This document shows positions 11,053 through 19,839 of a stretch of DNA of 64,000 nt, piece by piece. This stretch comes from Leishmania donovani (Eukaryota; Euglenozoa; Kinetoplastea; Trypanosomatida; Trypanosomatidae), in the NCBI RefSeq assembly GCF_000227135.1, contig NC_018252.1, positions 434,803 to 498,802 of the forward strand. Direction: 5' to 3'. The notes under the pieces are model-generated. The model saw only the letters and a program-made list of their open reading frames with translations, was not told the origin of the DNA and did no database searches. Numbering within the stretch: the first letter of the stretch is position 1; the number at the start of each line of letters is the position of its first letter. The translations under genes and the position numbers were made by a program.

Positions 11053-11550
11053 TTAAGCGGGGATGTAGAACTTGCGCTGGCCAGGAGCAGCCGTATCGCC
11101 GAGCGCGGCCGCGTATTCGTCGCTGTATTGCCACACGTGCGACATGTGGTCCCACGGGGAGTTGTTGATGGCCTCCTCCCACTCCTTGTTGACCGTCTTG
11201 CGCCACGTCGGGTTGTTTGCCGGCATATACGTTCCGTAGTAGTACTTTAGCCCGCTGAAAATGATGAAACCGTGCGTTGCCAGCACCATCACCATGAGAA
11301 TGACCGGGTGGCGGGGGAGCTTCTGGCCCTCGCCGAAGATCTTGTCCGACACACGCATCGCGATGACGGTGTCAACTGCATCCTTAAACTGCTGGGGGTC
11401 CTTGAAGTGCGCCAGCGCCTCTGGTGGGTAGAAGACCTCCTTCTTCATGGCGTAGACCCACTTGAAGCTGTATGCGAAAGGGTTCGGGATGCGTGCGCGA
11501 TACTCGGCAAGCGTCGTGGCCGGAGCCCAAACACCGAACGGACGCGGCAT
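11053..11550 (-). CDS. cytochrome c oxidase subunit candidate (trypanosomatid COX VII-like), single membrane helix
   Basis: A 165-aa protein with a basic, aromatic-rich N-terminal region, one hydrophobic helix at about residues 82-101 (HPVILMVMVLATHGFIIFSG), then a polar Tyr/Trp-rich tail ending KFYIPA. One helix flanked by soluble segments is typical of accessory subunits of inner-membrane respiratory complexes. From memory, the T. brucei locus syntenic with this interval (near alpha-tubulin acetyltransferase and ATP synthase beta) carries the kinetoplastid cytochrome oxidase subunit VII, and the ~19 kDa size agrees. The sequence lacks an obvious motif that settles the subunit identity, so the specific name is inference. 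The start is the only ATG ahead of the conserved-looking region and has a good splice acceptor 76 nt upstream. Confidence 0.7.
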   Translation of the reverse strand: MPRPFGVWAPATTLAEYRARIPNPFAYSFKWVYAMKKEVFYPPEALAHFKDPQQFKDAVDTVIAMRVSDKIFGEGQKLPRHPVILMVMVLATHGFIIFSGLKYYYGTYMPANNPTWRKTVNKEWEEAINNSPWDHMSHVWQYSDEYAAALGDTAAPGQRKFYIPA

Positions 11551-12805
11551 GGCGCAGGAAGGAGATACGTGTAAATGGAAGCCGAGGTGGAGAAAGAGCT
11601 TTGTGGCGTGTGTGGTGCGGAGGCCACTGAGGAGGAGGCGGGGCGGTCGCGGTCGCGGTGGCGATGATGATGGACGCCTTTTTCCCTTAACGGGGCGCTA
11701 CCGAGACAAGATCGCGATGCTTACGACGAGGAGGGCACGCGAGGCAGTGTCGCCCCAACAGAAATCGAGAAGAGGGATAACGCCACAGGAGCTCGCAGTC
11801 GCCCAACAGAAAACGCGACGCGCACGCGCAACAAGATCCGTGCACATGCGGAGGCGATGTAACAACAACAAAATGGAGAGAATGTAGCGGAGAAGAAGTG
11901 GAGGAGAGTCCTGAAGCAACAAGCACACATGCAACTTCCCGATACACATGTAAACTCAGCAGCGCCATGGACATGACCCACAAGAAAGCATACCGCAGGA
12001 AGGAAGAGAAGGAGAGAGGAGGGGGAGGGTCGCGTGTGTCTACTCCCCCTTGGCGAAGAAATCGCGCACCTGTCGCATCTTCTCTCCGAGCGCGGGCCAC
12101 TAACGTCCTTTCTGCACACATAGAGCTGCGAGAGAAGAGTGACTCCCGCATCGCGGCGGTAGATAGTGAAAAGTATAGGGGGTCGGCGAGGTGTGCGCAC
12201 GCCTCACCAAACACCAAGCATATGCACACTTCGCCCGATGGCCCGCCACTTGGCCCTTTGCCTTCTCCCGCATCCTCCTCCTCACTGATCAACCCTCCCG
12301 CTCTCGAACGCGCATGCGCCCATGCACTCAGGCCCCTGTGAAGGTGGTGCAACATGACGTACGTTGCCGCCATGCTCGACTCTAGCAGTGTCGCTCTTCG
12401 CATCAAGCGGCGCGGAGCGAGGAGGCAGAGGTGGGGGGAATGAGTCGATGGTAGAAGAGAGAGGGACGACGCTGCAGATACAGCTTCTACCGATGCGTGT
12501 GCGTGTTCTCTTTTCACGTGCGACCCCAACACAGGGAAACACACACCTGCAGATAAGGAGAAGCACCTAGCCAGCATCGAGCGCACAAAAGCCGACACAG
12601 CACACGGCTGTCGAGCCAAAGATGCAGCACGTGCGCAGACACTATACATACACATGCACACGCACATGCATACGCTTATCCACAAGGGTTGGGAGGGGGG
12701 AAGGGAGGGGGGGGGGCAAGAGAGGAAAGCGACGTATGAGCAAAGAACGGAGCCGCACATGCAGCCATACACCCCTCCCCACTCAACCACGAAAGGAGAG
12801 AGGCT

Positions 12806-12836
<31 letters not shown>

Positions 12837-12990
12837 CCTCCTCCGTATCAGCCACGTCACGCACGAGCGAACAGCGTCCAAAGCATCCGGCATTCCTACA
12901 CAAGCAAGCACAGGCACATCACTTTGAGGCGGCAGCGGCTCTACGCGTCGGCCGCCTTCCTCCGCGAAGCGCCGTTCCCTCTTCTTCTTG
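11551..12990. other. intergenic/UTR region, no gene seen
   Basis: This 1.4 kb spacer includes a (GT)13 tract at 12810-12836 and a G-run near 12705-12716. A 367-codon minus-strand frame spans 11687-12790, but its product is Cys/Ser/Val-rich simple sequence with no domain pattern, so I treat it as fortuitous. Confidence 0.6.
11627..11644 (-). promoter_or_regulatory. predicted spliced-leader acceptor for the COX subunit gene
   Basis: The minus strand reads a short pyrimidine tract (complement of 11629-11644) and then CTCAG, whose AG is the complement of 11627-11628. No other AG occurs before about 11597 in the leader, and the ATG follows at 11550. Confidence 0.45.
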
Positions 12991-14628
12991 CTACCGTTTC
13001 TTCTGCACGTCGGCCAACGATGAAGTCGGTGACGTTAGTGGGCGGCCGTCGGCGGATGTGATGATGGGCGGCAGCGGCGTCCCCGTCAGAGGCGACGTGT
13101 CCTGGTTTTCCTCCGGCACACGAGCACCCTCGTCATCGTCGTCGTCCTCGAGCTCCTCTGTGAAGCCGTACTCCTCTGTCATAATGTACTTTAAGTACTC
13201 ACCGAAGTCGCTTGCCACGACAGAGAAGCTGTCCGGATTCCCGTGCACAAACTGTATCACCTGCCCATACATGCCGCCGTGAAGCTCGACAGGCTTGAAG
13301 TCGATGTAGAGTCGCGAGGCAGCAAAGTGCTTCGGCGGTGACGACGGCGTGTGCGCACGGGGCGGGGCCCGCGCAGGAGAGAACCTTGAGCTGTTCGCCG
13401 CATTCCTCGTCGCAGCAGCCGCTGTCATCTTGGCAGGATCAGCATCCGGGATTATCGGTGTTGAGCCCCGCACGTGTGGTTGCACGCTGTCGGCAAACAC
13501 GAGCCACTGGTGAAAGCTGGCGTGGATGTCGATGCGGGGGTCAACGTAGACGACACGCGGCTCCCCACTGAACGGCGTCGGCGCTGGCGTCGTCGCAAAG
13601 GATGTCTTCGCATCACCAGCAGGGGCGCCATACGAAGCTACTGCATTCAGCGCGCTGCCGGCGCTGAGCGACGATGGCGGCGGCAGTGTTGGAGGAGAGC
13701 CGTAAACAATCTTATACCCCGAGTACACGGAAGCGATGGAGTGCGCGTTGGGCGTAGCACCGCTGGCGGCAGACGGTGGCGAGTCGCCCGCTGCGCCGCC
13801 CTCGCCACTGCACTGCGCCGTCACACACACAGCGTCGTGCAGCCCTCCGCCGGCGGTGGCGGTGGACGCCGGCGAAGACGGCTTTGGTGTGGAAGGAGGC
13901 GGTGGCGACGACGATTGTGTTGCGGCGGCTACCGTTGGGGGGGCCCACCCCTCACTTTCATCGGGCAGCGTAGCAGGAGGTGGCGGGAACTGCTGCTCTG
14001 CCACCAGCATCTGCTCCACCGACTTGAGGTAGTATGGGCAGCTCGTGTATGTGGAGCCGAGGATGGGCAGCGCCACAAAATGCGGGAGCGGGCGACGCTG
14101 CCGCGGCCCGGCCATTGTGTTCACCTTCTTGGCAATCTGCGACTTTATAAAGGCGGCCGCCTCAGAAGCCATCGCAGCAGCAGCCGTCGCCTTGGCAGCG
14201 CTCTTCGCGGCCGTCTTGTAGGTCGGCGCCGTAGGCGACGCGCCGGCTTCAGCCGAGCGTGCCGTCGTGGTGGTGGTGGTGGTGGTAGACGTGGTGGACG
14301 TCGCACTACCGCTTTTCCCTGCGGTCACTGTCACCATCGCACTCGCCGATGGTGCGTGCGGCTGCGCCGCGGCAGCCGACGGTTTCACGGAGCCCGGTGG
14401 GGCTTGCAGCGTCTCCCAGCACGTGCCGTTCACACGCTGGAGAAGGTACAGCAGCTCCGCCGGAGTGCCGGGGTAGGACTGGCGTAGACGAGTGAGCTGG
14501 TGCTCCTCAGCCCTTGGCAGTTTGTCGAGCTGCCGAATACAGTACGTTGGGAGATGTTGCCGCAATGTTGTCACGTAGGCATCGACGAGGCGCCGCGACA
14601 CCTCGGCCGTGCGAGGGCCTTTGGGCAT
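12991..14628 (-). CDS. SUKH (SMI1/KNR4-like) domain protein with large low-complexity insert
   Basis: A 545-aa protein starting MPKGPRTAEV. The N-terminal part has a helix and the segment PRAEEHQLTRLRQSYPG followed by AELLYLLQRVNGT (about residues 58-69), which resembles the opening helix, Pro and NG turn of SMI1/KNR4 (SUKH) domains. The matching C-terminal half is at about 440-484: LYIDFKPVELHGGMYGQVI, then a strand, then VVASDFGEYLKYI, resembling the SUKH ending in which a conserved region precedes an 'SFxEYL' helix. Between them lie some 300 residues rich in Ala, Ser, Thr and Pro, with one ordered-looking patch (LPHFVALPILGSTYTSCPYYL). The tail is acidic (DDDDDE). In fungi the family links cell-wall and signalling proteins; its role here is unknown. 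An upstream extension of the open frame to 15051 was rejected because it reads through a repeat element. Confidence 0.7.
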   Translation of the reverse strand: MPKGPRTAEVSRRLVDAYVTTLRQHLPTYCIRQLDKLPRAEEHQLTRLRQSYPGTPAELLYLLQRVNGTCWETLQAPPGSVKPSAAAAQPHAPSASAMVTVTAGKSGSATSTTSTTTTTTTTARSAEAGASPTAPTYKTAAKSAAKATAAAAMASEAAAFIKSQIAKKVNTMAGPRQRRPLPHFVALPILGSTYTSCPYYLKSVEQMLVAEQQFPPPPATLPDESEGWAPPTVAAATQSSSPPPPSTPKPSSPASTATAGGGLHDAVCVTAQCSGEGGAAGDSPPSAASGATPNAHSIASVYSGYKIVYGSPPTLPPPSSLSAGSALNAVASYGAPAGDAKTSFATTPAPTPFSGEPRVVYVDPRIDIHASFHQWLVFADSVQPHVRGSTPIIPDADPAKMTAAAATRNAANSSRFSPARAPPRAHTPSSPPKHFAASRLYIDFKPVELHGGMYGQVIQFVHGNPDSFSVVASDFGEYLKYIMTEEYGFTEELEDDDDDEGARVPEENQDTSPLTGTPLPPIITSADGRPLTSPTSSLADVQKKR

Positions 14629-14920
14629 AGCGATGCACGACTTGCCGTTGCGCGAATTAAGAACAGAGTAGAGAGAGAAAGGGATGCAGCAGCAGCCGAC
14701 TCGTAAGAGAGCAGCCGCTAGCAGAAGAAAAAGGCGAGGGTCAACGAGAGGTAGAGAGTTGCGTGCGCAACGGCAAGGACGAGTAGAAGGCTCAGACACG
14801 CGGGGAAGAGTGCCAGAGACACTCCTGCTAGTGCGCCCTGTGTGTGGGTGCTTCACTTCTCTAAGCTGAACGAGCAGCCTGCACTCGTGTGCGTACATGA
14901 ATACGCCCTTTCCTTCCTCA

Positions 14921-15421
14921 GCGTGAGAGGGAAGGGGGCGAGGGGGGTGTTGCACGCAGGCCATTAAGCGAGTCGGCACATTCGTCCCAGTCGGACCGAC
15001 CTCTTTGGGGAGGGGGGGGGGTGCGGCCGAGCCGCTTACACCGAGGACCATACCGGGATGGCACAGAGCGCGCCTTTTTCATACAAGGGCGTGTCGGCGC
15101 GCGCGCACCGCCTGCGCTTGTGCATGCACGGACGAGAGTGCGGAGCCACCCACCCTTCCAGTTACATGTCGCACATCCCCCGTGTCGCCAGTTGTGTCTC
15201 TTGGAGCTCGGTATACGGGATCGCAACTCGGCCCGCCGGCGGACGTTTCGCCGCATTGTGTGTAACGAGCCGAGGATCAGGTGTGGCAGAGGAGGTATGC
15301 AGTCATTGAGCTATGCGTTGACGGCAGGACTGTGCGGAGGTAGCCCGTGAGGACAGCAGCGGTTGCAGAGGCGCCATCCAAATAAAGGTGAGCCGCAGCT
15401 CCAGCAGACAAGAAAACAAAA
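14921..15421 (+). mobile_element. SIDER2-like degenerate retroposon, copy 1 (plus orientation)
   Basis: The core 14921-15159 (gcgtgag... through the segment reading cttttt catacaaggg and the cggagccaccc block) recurs almost base for base, in reverse complement, at 60730-60965. Differences are a few substitutions and the length of one G-run. Downstream the copy becomes less similar, and it ends near an A-rich stretch at 15408-15421. A dispersed ~500-bp non-coding unit with an A-rich end fits the Leishmania SIDER family; I recall this core as SIDER2-like but could not align it. It is antisense to local transcription and lies between the SUKH gene and a decayed reading frame. Confidence 0.6.
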
Positions 15422-15546
15422 GGCGCCTCATGTGTGCGGCGCGCTTAAACGGTCGGCGGGGCCGTGCCCCCATCGTGTGCCTGTGGTGGCACCCTGATTT
15501 CCCGCTGCTCTGCGGGCGTGGGCTCTCTTCGTCCCGTCTCACCGTC

Positions 15547-16086
15547 TCATGCTCCTGCTCGCGGCCGCGCATCAGGGCTCACAGGGCCCATTGCCCGCTC
15601 GTACCGAGAGTTTGCGCTGCAGAGGGTGAGCACGCGCGAGAGCTGTGCCGGAGTGAGGAGAGAGTCGAAGGCTCTCTTCAAGACCAACGCAGTGTTGCGG
15701 TTCTCTGGAGACTTCATGTCGCGCCCGTTGAATACGACACCGTAGATCGTCGAGGGGACGACAACGAGGGTCTGCATCGTGTATGTGTCTGCGGTGTACG
15801 CACTGGTCCTCACGATCTGGACAAGGTTTGAGTACTCAGTGAGGCCCACGTGAGCATCCGCTTCGTTTCCCAGCAGCGGGCGCGGGCGCCCTCCACCGAT
15901 TTGCTGAGAGCCGCTTCGAGGCAGATGCTGTGTGCCGGGTCCTCGAGGTGACGGACATACTCCTCTGACACCTGCAACCTGTTCCTCAGCAGCATGAATG
16001 ATTGCATCATCCGTAATCAGAATCCCCACGTGCACAGTAGGATATCCGCCCGTTCCCCAGTCTTCGAAGTTTACGGGGGGTGCCAT
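15547..16086 (-). pseudogene. possible decayed gene with two compensating frameshifts
   Basis: One minus-strand frame starts at 16086 (MAPPVNFEDWGTGGYPTVHV) and has a protein-like N-terminus. Its middle turns Pro/Gly/Arg-rich and unconvincing. Over the same interval (about 16010-15870) a second frame reads like protein: SFMLLRNRLQVSEEYVRHLED and then LEAALSKSVEGARAR. After about 15870 the first frame again looks real: LTEYSNLVQIVRTS, TLVVVPSTIYGVVFNGRD, ALVLKRAFDSLL. A gene with a +1/-1 pair of indels would give exactly this. I do not recognise the family. It could also be an intact but odd 179-aa gene or a chance frame. Confidence 0.35.
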
Positions 16087-17302
16087 CCTTAGCTGGAGCT
16101 ATAGGTGTTGAACTCCGCGGCTGCAAGGCTTGGCCATGCACGAGAAGCCCCCCTGCACAGCTGCTTTTCTGGGATCCGCCCATCGCAAACTCAACGGATG
16201 AGCCCCACTCCTCCTCCCTGCGTCACCGAGACCATCATCTGCATACGGAATGCTCCTATCGCGTGAGACAGGGCTCGGAGTGGAGTGGGGGATCAATGGA
16301 ATGCGGCACTGATGGACTTGCGAGTATCCGATTCTTTTCCGCAGGCACCGGCGTACACGCGCTCGCTGGCGTAGGACGTCGAAGTGGCAAGGAGAGAATC
16401 AAGCGAGAGCGTGCGAGTTCGTCGGTAGCACTCTCTGTCGAAGACACGGCCTTTTCCGTCATAGGCATGAATAAGTTGTGTAGTGAAGAGGAGCGGAGCT
16501 TTTCCTGTCGTGCAGTTAGCTTCTGCGAGCGTGTTTGGATGGCAACGAGGAGTGCCGACGAAGATGTCGTCTATCCGACTGCCTCTGCGAAGGAGGTGAG
16601 CATCTCACACGCAGGGCGCCGGAAAGGAAAACATGGGGGGAGGGGGGCAGGAGCAGGGAGAGAGGCTGTGGCGGTCAGATGGCTGCTGGTGAAGCGCAGC
16701 CCAGTGTCGTGTCCGGGAGAGGAGGTGGAGGCAGTAGTGGGCGTGTGCGGATGCGTTTTTGTTGCTGTTTCAGCTTGTCTTCCACCTCGAAACGAAAACG
16801 AGCATCCACGGGCCAGGTCACGTCTGCCACACTCATGCGTGTGTGGATCGCCGTGAGTTCGCGAGACAGAGAGGGGAAAGACAAAGAGCAACAGGTAGGT
16901 GAGCGCAGCAGAGGAAGAGGCGCAGGAGGGACGAGGGCACGCATCATCGCCCTGAGAGGGGAGGGGGACGTAGGCGCGCGCACAACGGAAGTGGTCCCTG
17001 CTTCGCGCATGCGCCTTCGTAGGAGGAGGACAAGAGGAGCCCCTGATGTCTGGCGTGGGTCCGCCTTCGCGTATGTGCCCGAGATCCGAAAACGGTGAGG
17101 AAGAGAAAAGGGCGAGGGTAGAAGGCATACATACAACACACACAACGCACACACACACACATACGCACACATCAGTCACGTATAGGAGATCTCATGCTCG
17201 GCGATCCTCCATCCAGCGCACACGCACACGCACATACCGCGCATGTTCCTCCCCACTACCACCCACCCTCTGGAGGCATGTGCCCACAGTCTCCGGTCGG
17301 CA
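16087..17302. other. intergenic/UTR region, no intact gene seen
   Basis: This 1.2 kb spacer lies between the decayed frame and the acetyltransferase region. Its right part has a GT-rich/CA tract (about 17133-17170) and purine-rich stretches. The part nearest 16087-16500 has mixed, non-repetitive composition and may hold further remnants of the decayed gene, but no frame is convincing. Confidence 0.45.
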
Positions 17303-17899
17303 TCAGGGTAGGTTGCTGATGATGTTGTACGGAGCACCTCGGCGGTACGTTGCCGGCGTGTGAGTAGCCGGTGTCCACACCGCTTCGCGCTCGTTGGAAT
17401 CGCTGCTGCGGTCGTCGCGACAGCCTACGCCGTCAGAGGGTGCCAACGCTAGCCCGTTCCACCTTGCTCCGCGGCAGCCCGGTGGCACGGCACGACGCAG
17501 CGGTGACGGAGGCGACGGCGCAGCGCGGGCATAGGCAGGTCCTCTGATAGAGGCATCGTGACTGACACTGGGCGTCGGCGACATTCTGATGTGCGTGATC
17601 CTGTCTTGAGGGGCGACCTCGTAGCAAGATGGCGACGGTGGCAGCAGTGACAACGGCGTAGGTGGGCCGCCCTTTGCCGATGTCGGCGCCGACACCCCCA
17701 GAGGCATGAGCGAGGGCAAGCGCGCAGGACATGTCGGATAAACGTTACGCAGCGCACGGCCTTCTCGCGGCAGCAGAGCCGGTGACGCAAGACCGAGTCC
17801 ATGCAGTGGTGGCGACGCCAGCAGTGGAAGCCCGGGTAGACCAGGAGTGCTGAAGGCAGCAGCAGCAGCAGCGCCGGCAGCTGGTGAGGGCGCTGCCAT
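17303..17899 (-). other. possible C-terminal extension of the acetyltransferase in a shifted frame
   Basis: This 198-codon minus-strand frame begins immediately after the ATAT stop and stays open back across it, up to the A6/T6 homopolymer at 17924-17929. Its product is Pro/Ser/Ala/Leu-rich with scattered conserved-looking pieces (QDRITHIRMSP, SIRGPAYA) and ends RRGAPYNIISNLP, which looks like a real C-terminus and not random text. It may be the true tail of the acetyltransferase separated by a sequencing or genuine indel, or untranslated 3' UTR. Confidence 0.4.
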
Positions 17900-17907
17900 A
17901 CCAGTGT

Positions 17908-18651
17908 CTACCCGGGCGCCCAGTTTTTTGCTTTTGCGCCGCCGATGGCAGCGGTAGCATTCGTTGAGGACGAAAACGGTAATGCGCGCGCAGGAGACGG
18001 CGCCCGCAGTAGCTTGCCGCGCTCAGACACGGTGGTGTGGTCGAAAAAGCTGTGAAAAACGACGAAGTTGTTTACCTGCGGCGTGTACGCGGCGAGTCCG
18101 TAGTGCTTCCTGAGGAAGCCGAGCAGCTTGTTGCTGGGGCGGTCAATGGCCAGCACCTCGGGCCTGGACACGTGCTCCGCCTTGAGCATGTGCGAGTAAA
18201 GCGTCTTCCCGTATCCTTGCCGCTGGCAACTCTCGTCCACATAGAAGTCCAGCACGCAGAGGGGGTCCACCTCCACCAGGCCACAGGTAACGGGGTGCGT
18301 CACGAACAGCTTCTTCACGCCCACCTTCAGAATGCCGACACCGCGGTGGTTCTGGGTAAGCAAGTAGAGCCGGAAGGTGCTGTTCTCCCGGAGTCGCGCC
18401 ACAGAGGTGAGCACAGTGTTGATCTCCTGCGCCTGCTGGCTACGGGCGCCGAGGATATCGATAGTGCGGCACAGCTTGCGCTCCAGGTCCTGCTGCGCCG
18501 CTTCCGCACCGCCGCGGCGAGCAGCATTGCGCAGAGCGTCGAGGTCCGCGCCAGTCCATCGAGAGACGCCGTCTGGCACCAAGGTCAGCTCAGGCACCTC
18601 CTCGTCTGCCAGTTTTGTCGCGGTCAGCTGCGCTGGCCGACGACGCATCAC
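17908..18651 (-). CDS. ATAT: alpha-tubulin N-acetyltransferase (MEC-17/ATAT1 family)
   Basis: A 247-aa product as read. The family acetylates Lys40 of alpha-tubulin inside microtubules, here the subpellicular and flagellar arrays. The GNAT core is clear: RLYLLTQNHRGVGILKVGVKKLF (about 94-116), CVLDFYVDES with the family's catalytic Asp at residue 135, the acetyl-CoA-binding loop QRQGYGKTLYSHML (143-156), then AIDRPSNKLLGFLRKHYGL (168-186) and PQVNNFVVFHSFF. Nearly all of this matches the ATAT signature motifs. The start MMRRRP is the first ATG in the frame. Just before the stop at 17908-17910 there is a run of six T on the plus strand (17924-17929). A one-base indel there would join the frame to a Pro/Ser-rich extension of about 200 aa (see 17303-17899), so the annotated end may be premature. 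Confidence 0.93.
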   Translation of the reverse strand: MMRRRPAQLTATKLADEEVPELTLVPDGVSRWTGADLDALRNAARRGGAEAAQQDLERKLCRTIDILGARSQQAQEINTVLTSVARLRENSTFRLYLLTQNHRGVGILKVGVKKLFVTHPVTCGLVEVDPLCVLDFYVDESCQRQGYGKTLYSHMLKAEHVSRPEVLAIDRPSNKLLGFLRKHYGLAAYTPQVNNFVVFHSFFDHTTVSERGKLLRAPSPARALPFSSSTNATAAIGGAKAKNWAPG

Positions 18652-19839
18652 GATAGAGGGAGCGGAGTGGATCGTCGAGGAAGCAGTCAGAACGGACCGC
18701 GAAACGAATAGAAAAGAGCGAAAGCGAACGGCAAGGACGGCGGTGGAGATCCGAAAGACGGAAAGTGCATGGATCGCTGTGTCCCGTGGTGTTGATGGTG
18801 GGGTGGTGGCGGCGGGAGGGGCCAGCTCAGCTAAGCTAATCTACACCCACGGCCCCGTCAGAACAGCGAGAGAGGTAGCGCAAAACAAAAACAAAGGTGC
18901 ATCCGCAGCAGACTCCAGAGGCGCCTTTTGTGCGCCAATGTACGTGTGCGCGCTGCGTTGGTTTGTTGTTCGACACGCGTGGGCCTCCTCCTGCGCACAC
19001 GAGCTGCACGCGAAGGGCGGGGGCGGGCGGGGGTGACCCGGTCAGCAGCGCACACAAATGCAGGAGGTGGAGGCGCGAGAGAAGGCAAACAAGGAGGTCG
19101 TCAGTGGTGTCACGAAAAAGGGTGGTAAAGTGGCGGAGAACGTCGGGGTCATGGTAACGGCATATCGTGTGCAGAGGGCCTTGCGCAGCCTTGGAGGACA
19201 TCAACAGGCAGGGGCGGGATTGACTCGCGGAGGGGGTGCGTAGATGACGCCTCGGCGGACAGTGTATGATCCGCGGCACAGGAATGCAGACGCCGATGGA
19301 GGTGGCATCTGTCTCCTGAATCTCCCTCCCCTGCACACCAGCAACCGGTAAGAGGTGGTGACCTCTTCCGCCATATACACGCACATACATACACAGCCGC
19401 GCATGCACGTGTGCGTGGCGTCCAAAGTAGCTGTGCGGCACCGTGTGGCAATTCTCTGCAAGTTGTGCATGTGAAACGCGCCTACGCCCACCGACGACGA
19501 CGCGCGCGGAGCGGGAGGGTGCAACAGCAAGTACACCAGAAGCGAAGAACAGCGAGAGAGGGAAGAAGGGGAATAGACAAAGAAGGGCGCTGATGGTTGC
19601 TGTGCGGATACGAGCAAGCAATGAAAAAAATCAAGAGAAGCACCCGCAAGCCGAAGGCCAGCGCCACGCACTCACCCACGCACCAACTCATGGCGCCCTG
19701 TCATTCCCTTTCCCGCTCTGCAGCATGGCCCGCAACGGCAAAACACTCGTGACACACAGAAAGGAGGAGAAGGCGGATGAAGCAGCCGCAGCAGCGGAAG
19801 AAGAGGGGGAGGAGGGGTGCTCGGTGTGTACGTCGTGTG
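18652..19839. other. intergenic/UTR region, no gene seen
   Basis: This 1.2 kb spacer holds the ATAT 5' region and LMBR1-like 3' UTR. It has GC-rich and GA-rich stretches without a credible frame. The nearest minus-strand AG after a pyrimidine tract for the acetyltransferase may be as far as about 18777. Confidence 0.5.

Noticed and set aside
11687..12790. 367-codon minus-strand frame
   Set aside because: Repetitive Cys/Val/Ser composition from GT- and CA-rich spacer, no motif, and position between two well-defined genes.
14629..15051. N-terminal extension of the SUKH-like protein
   Set aside because: It runs into the SIDER2-like element; the same peptide text appears from the other copy at 60.8-60.95 kb, showing it is repeat translation.
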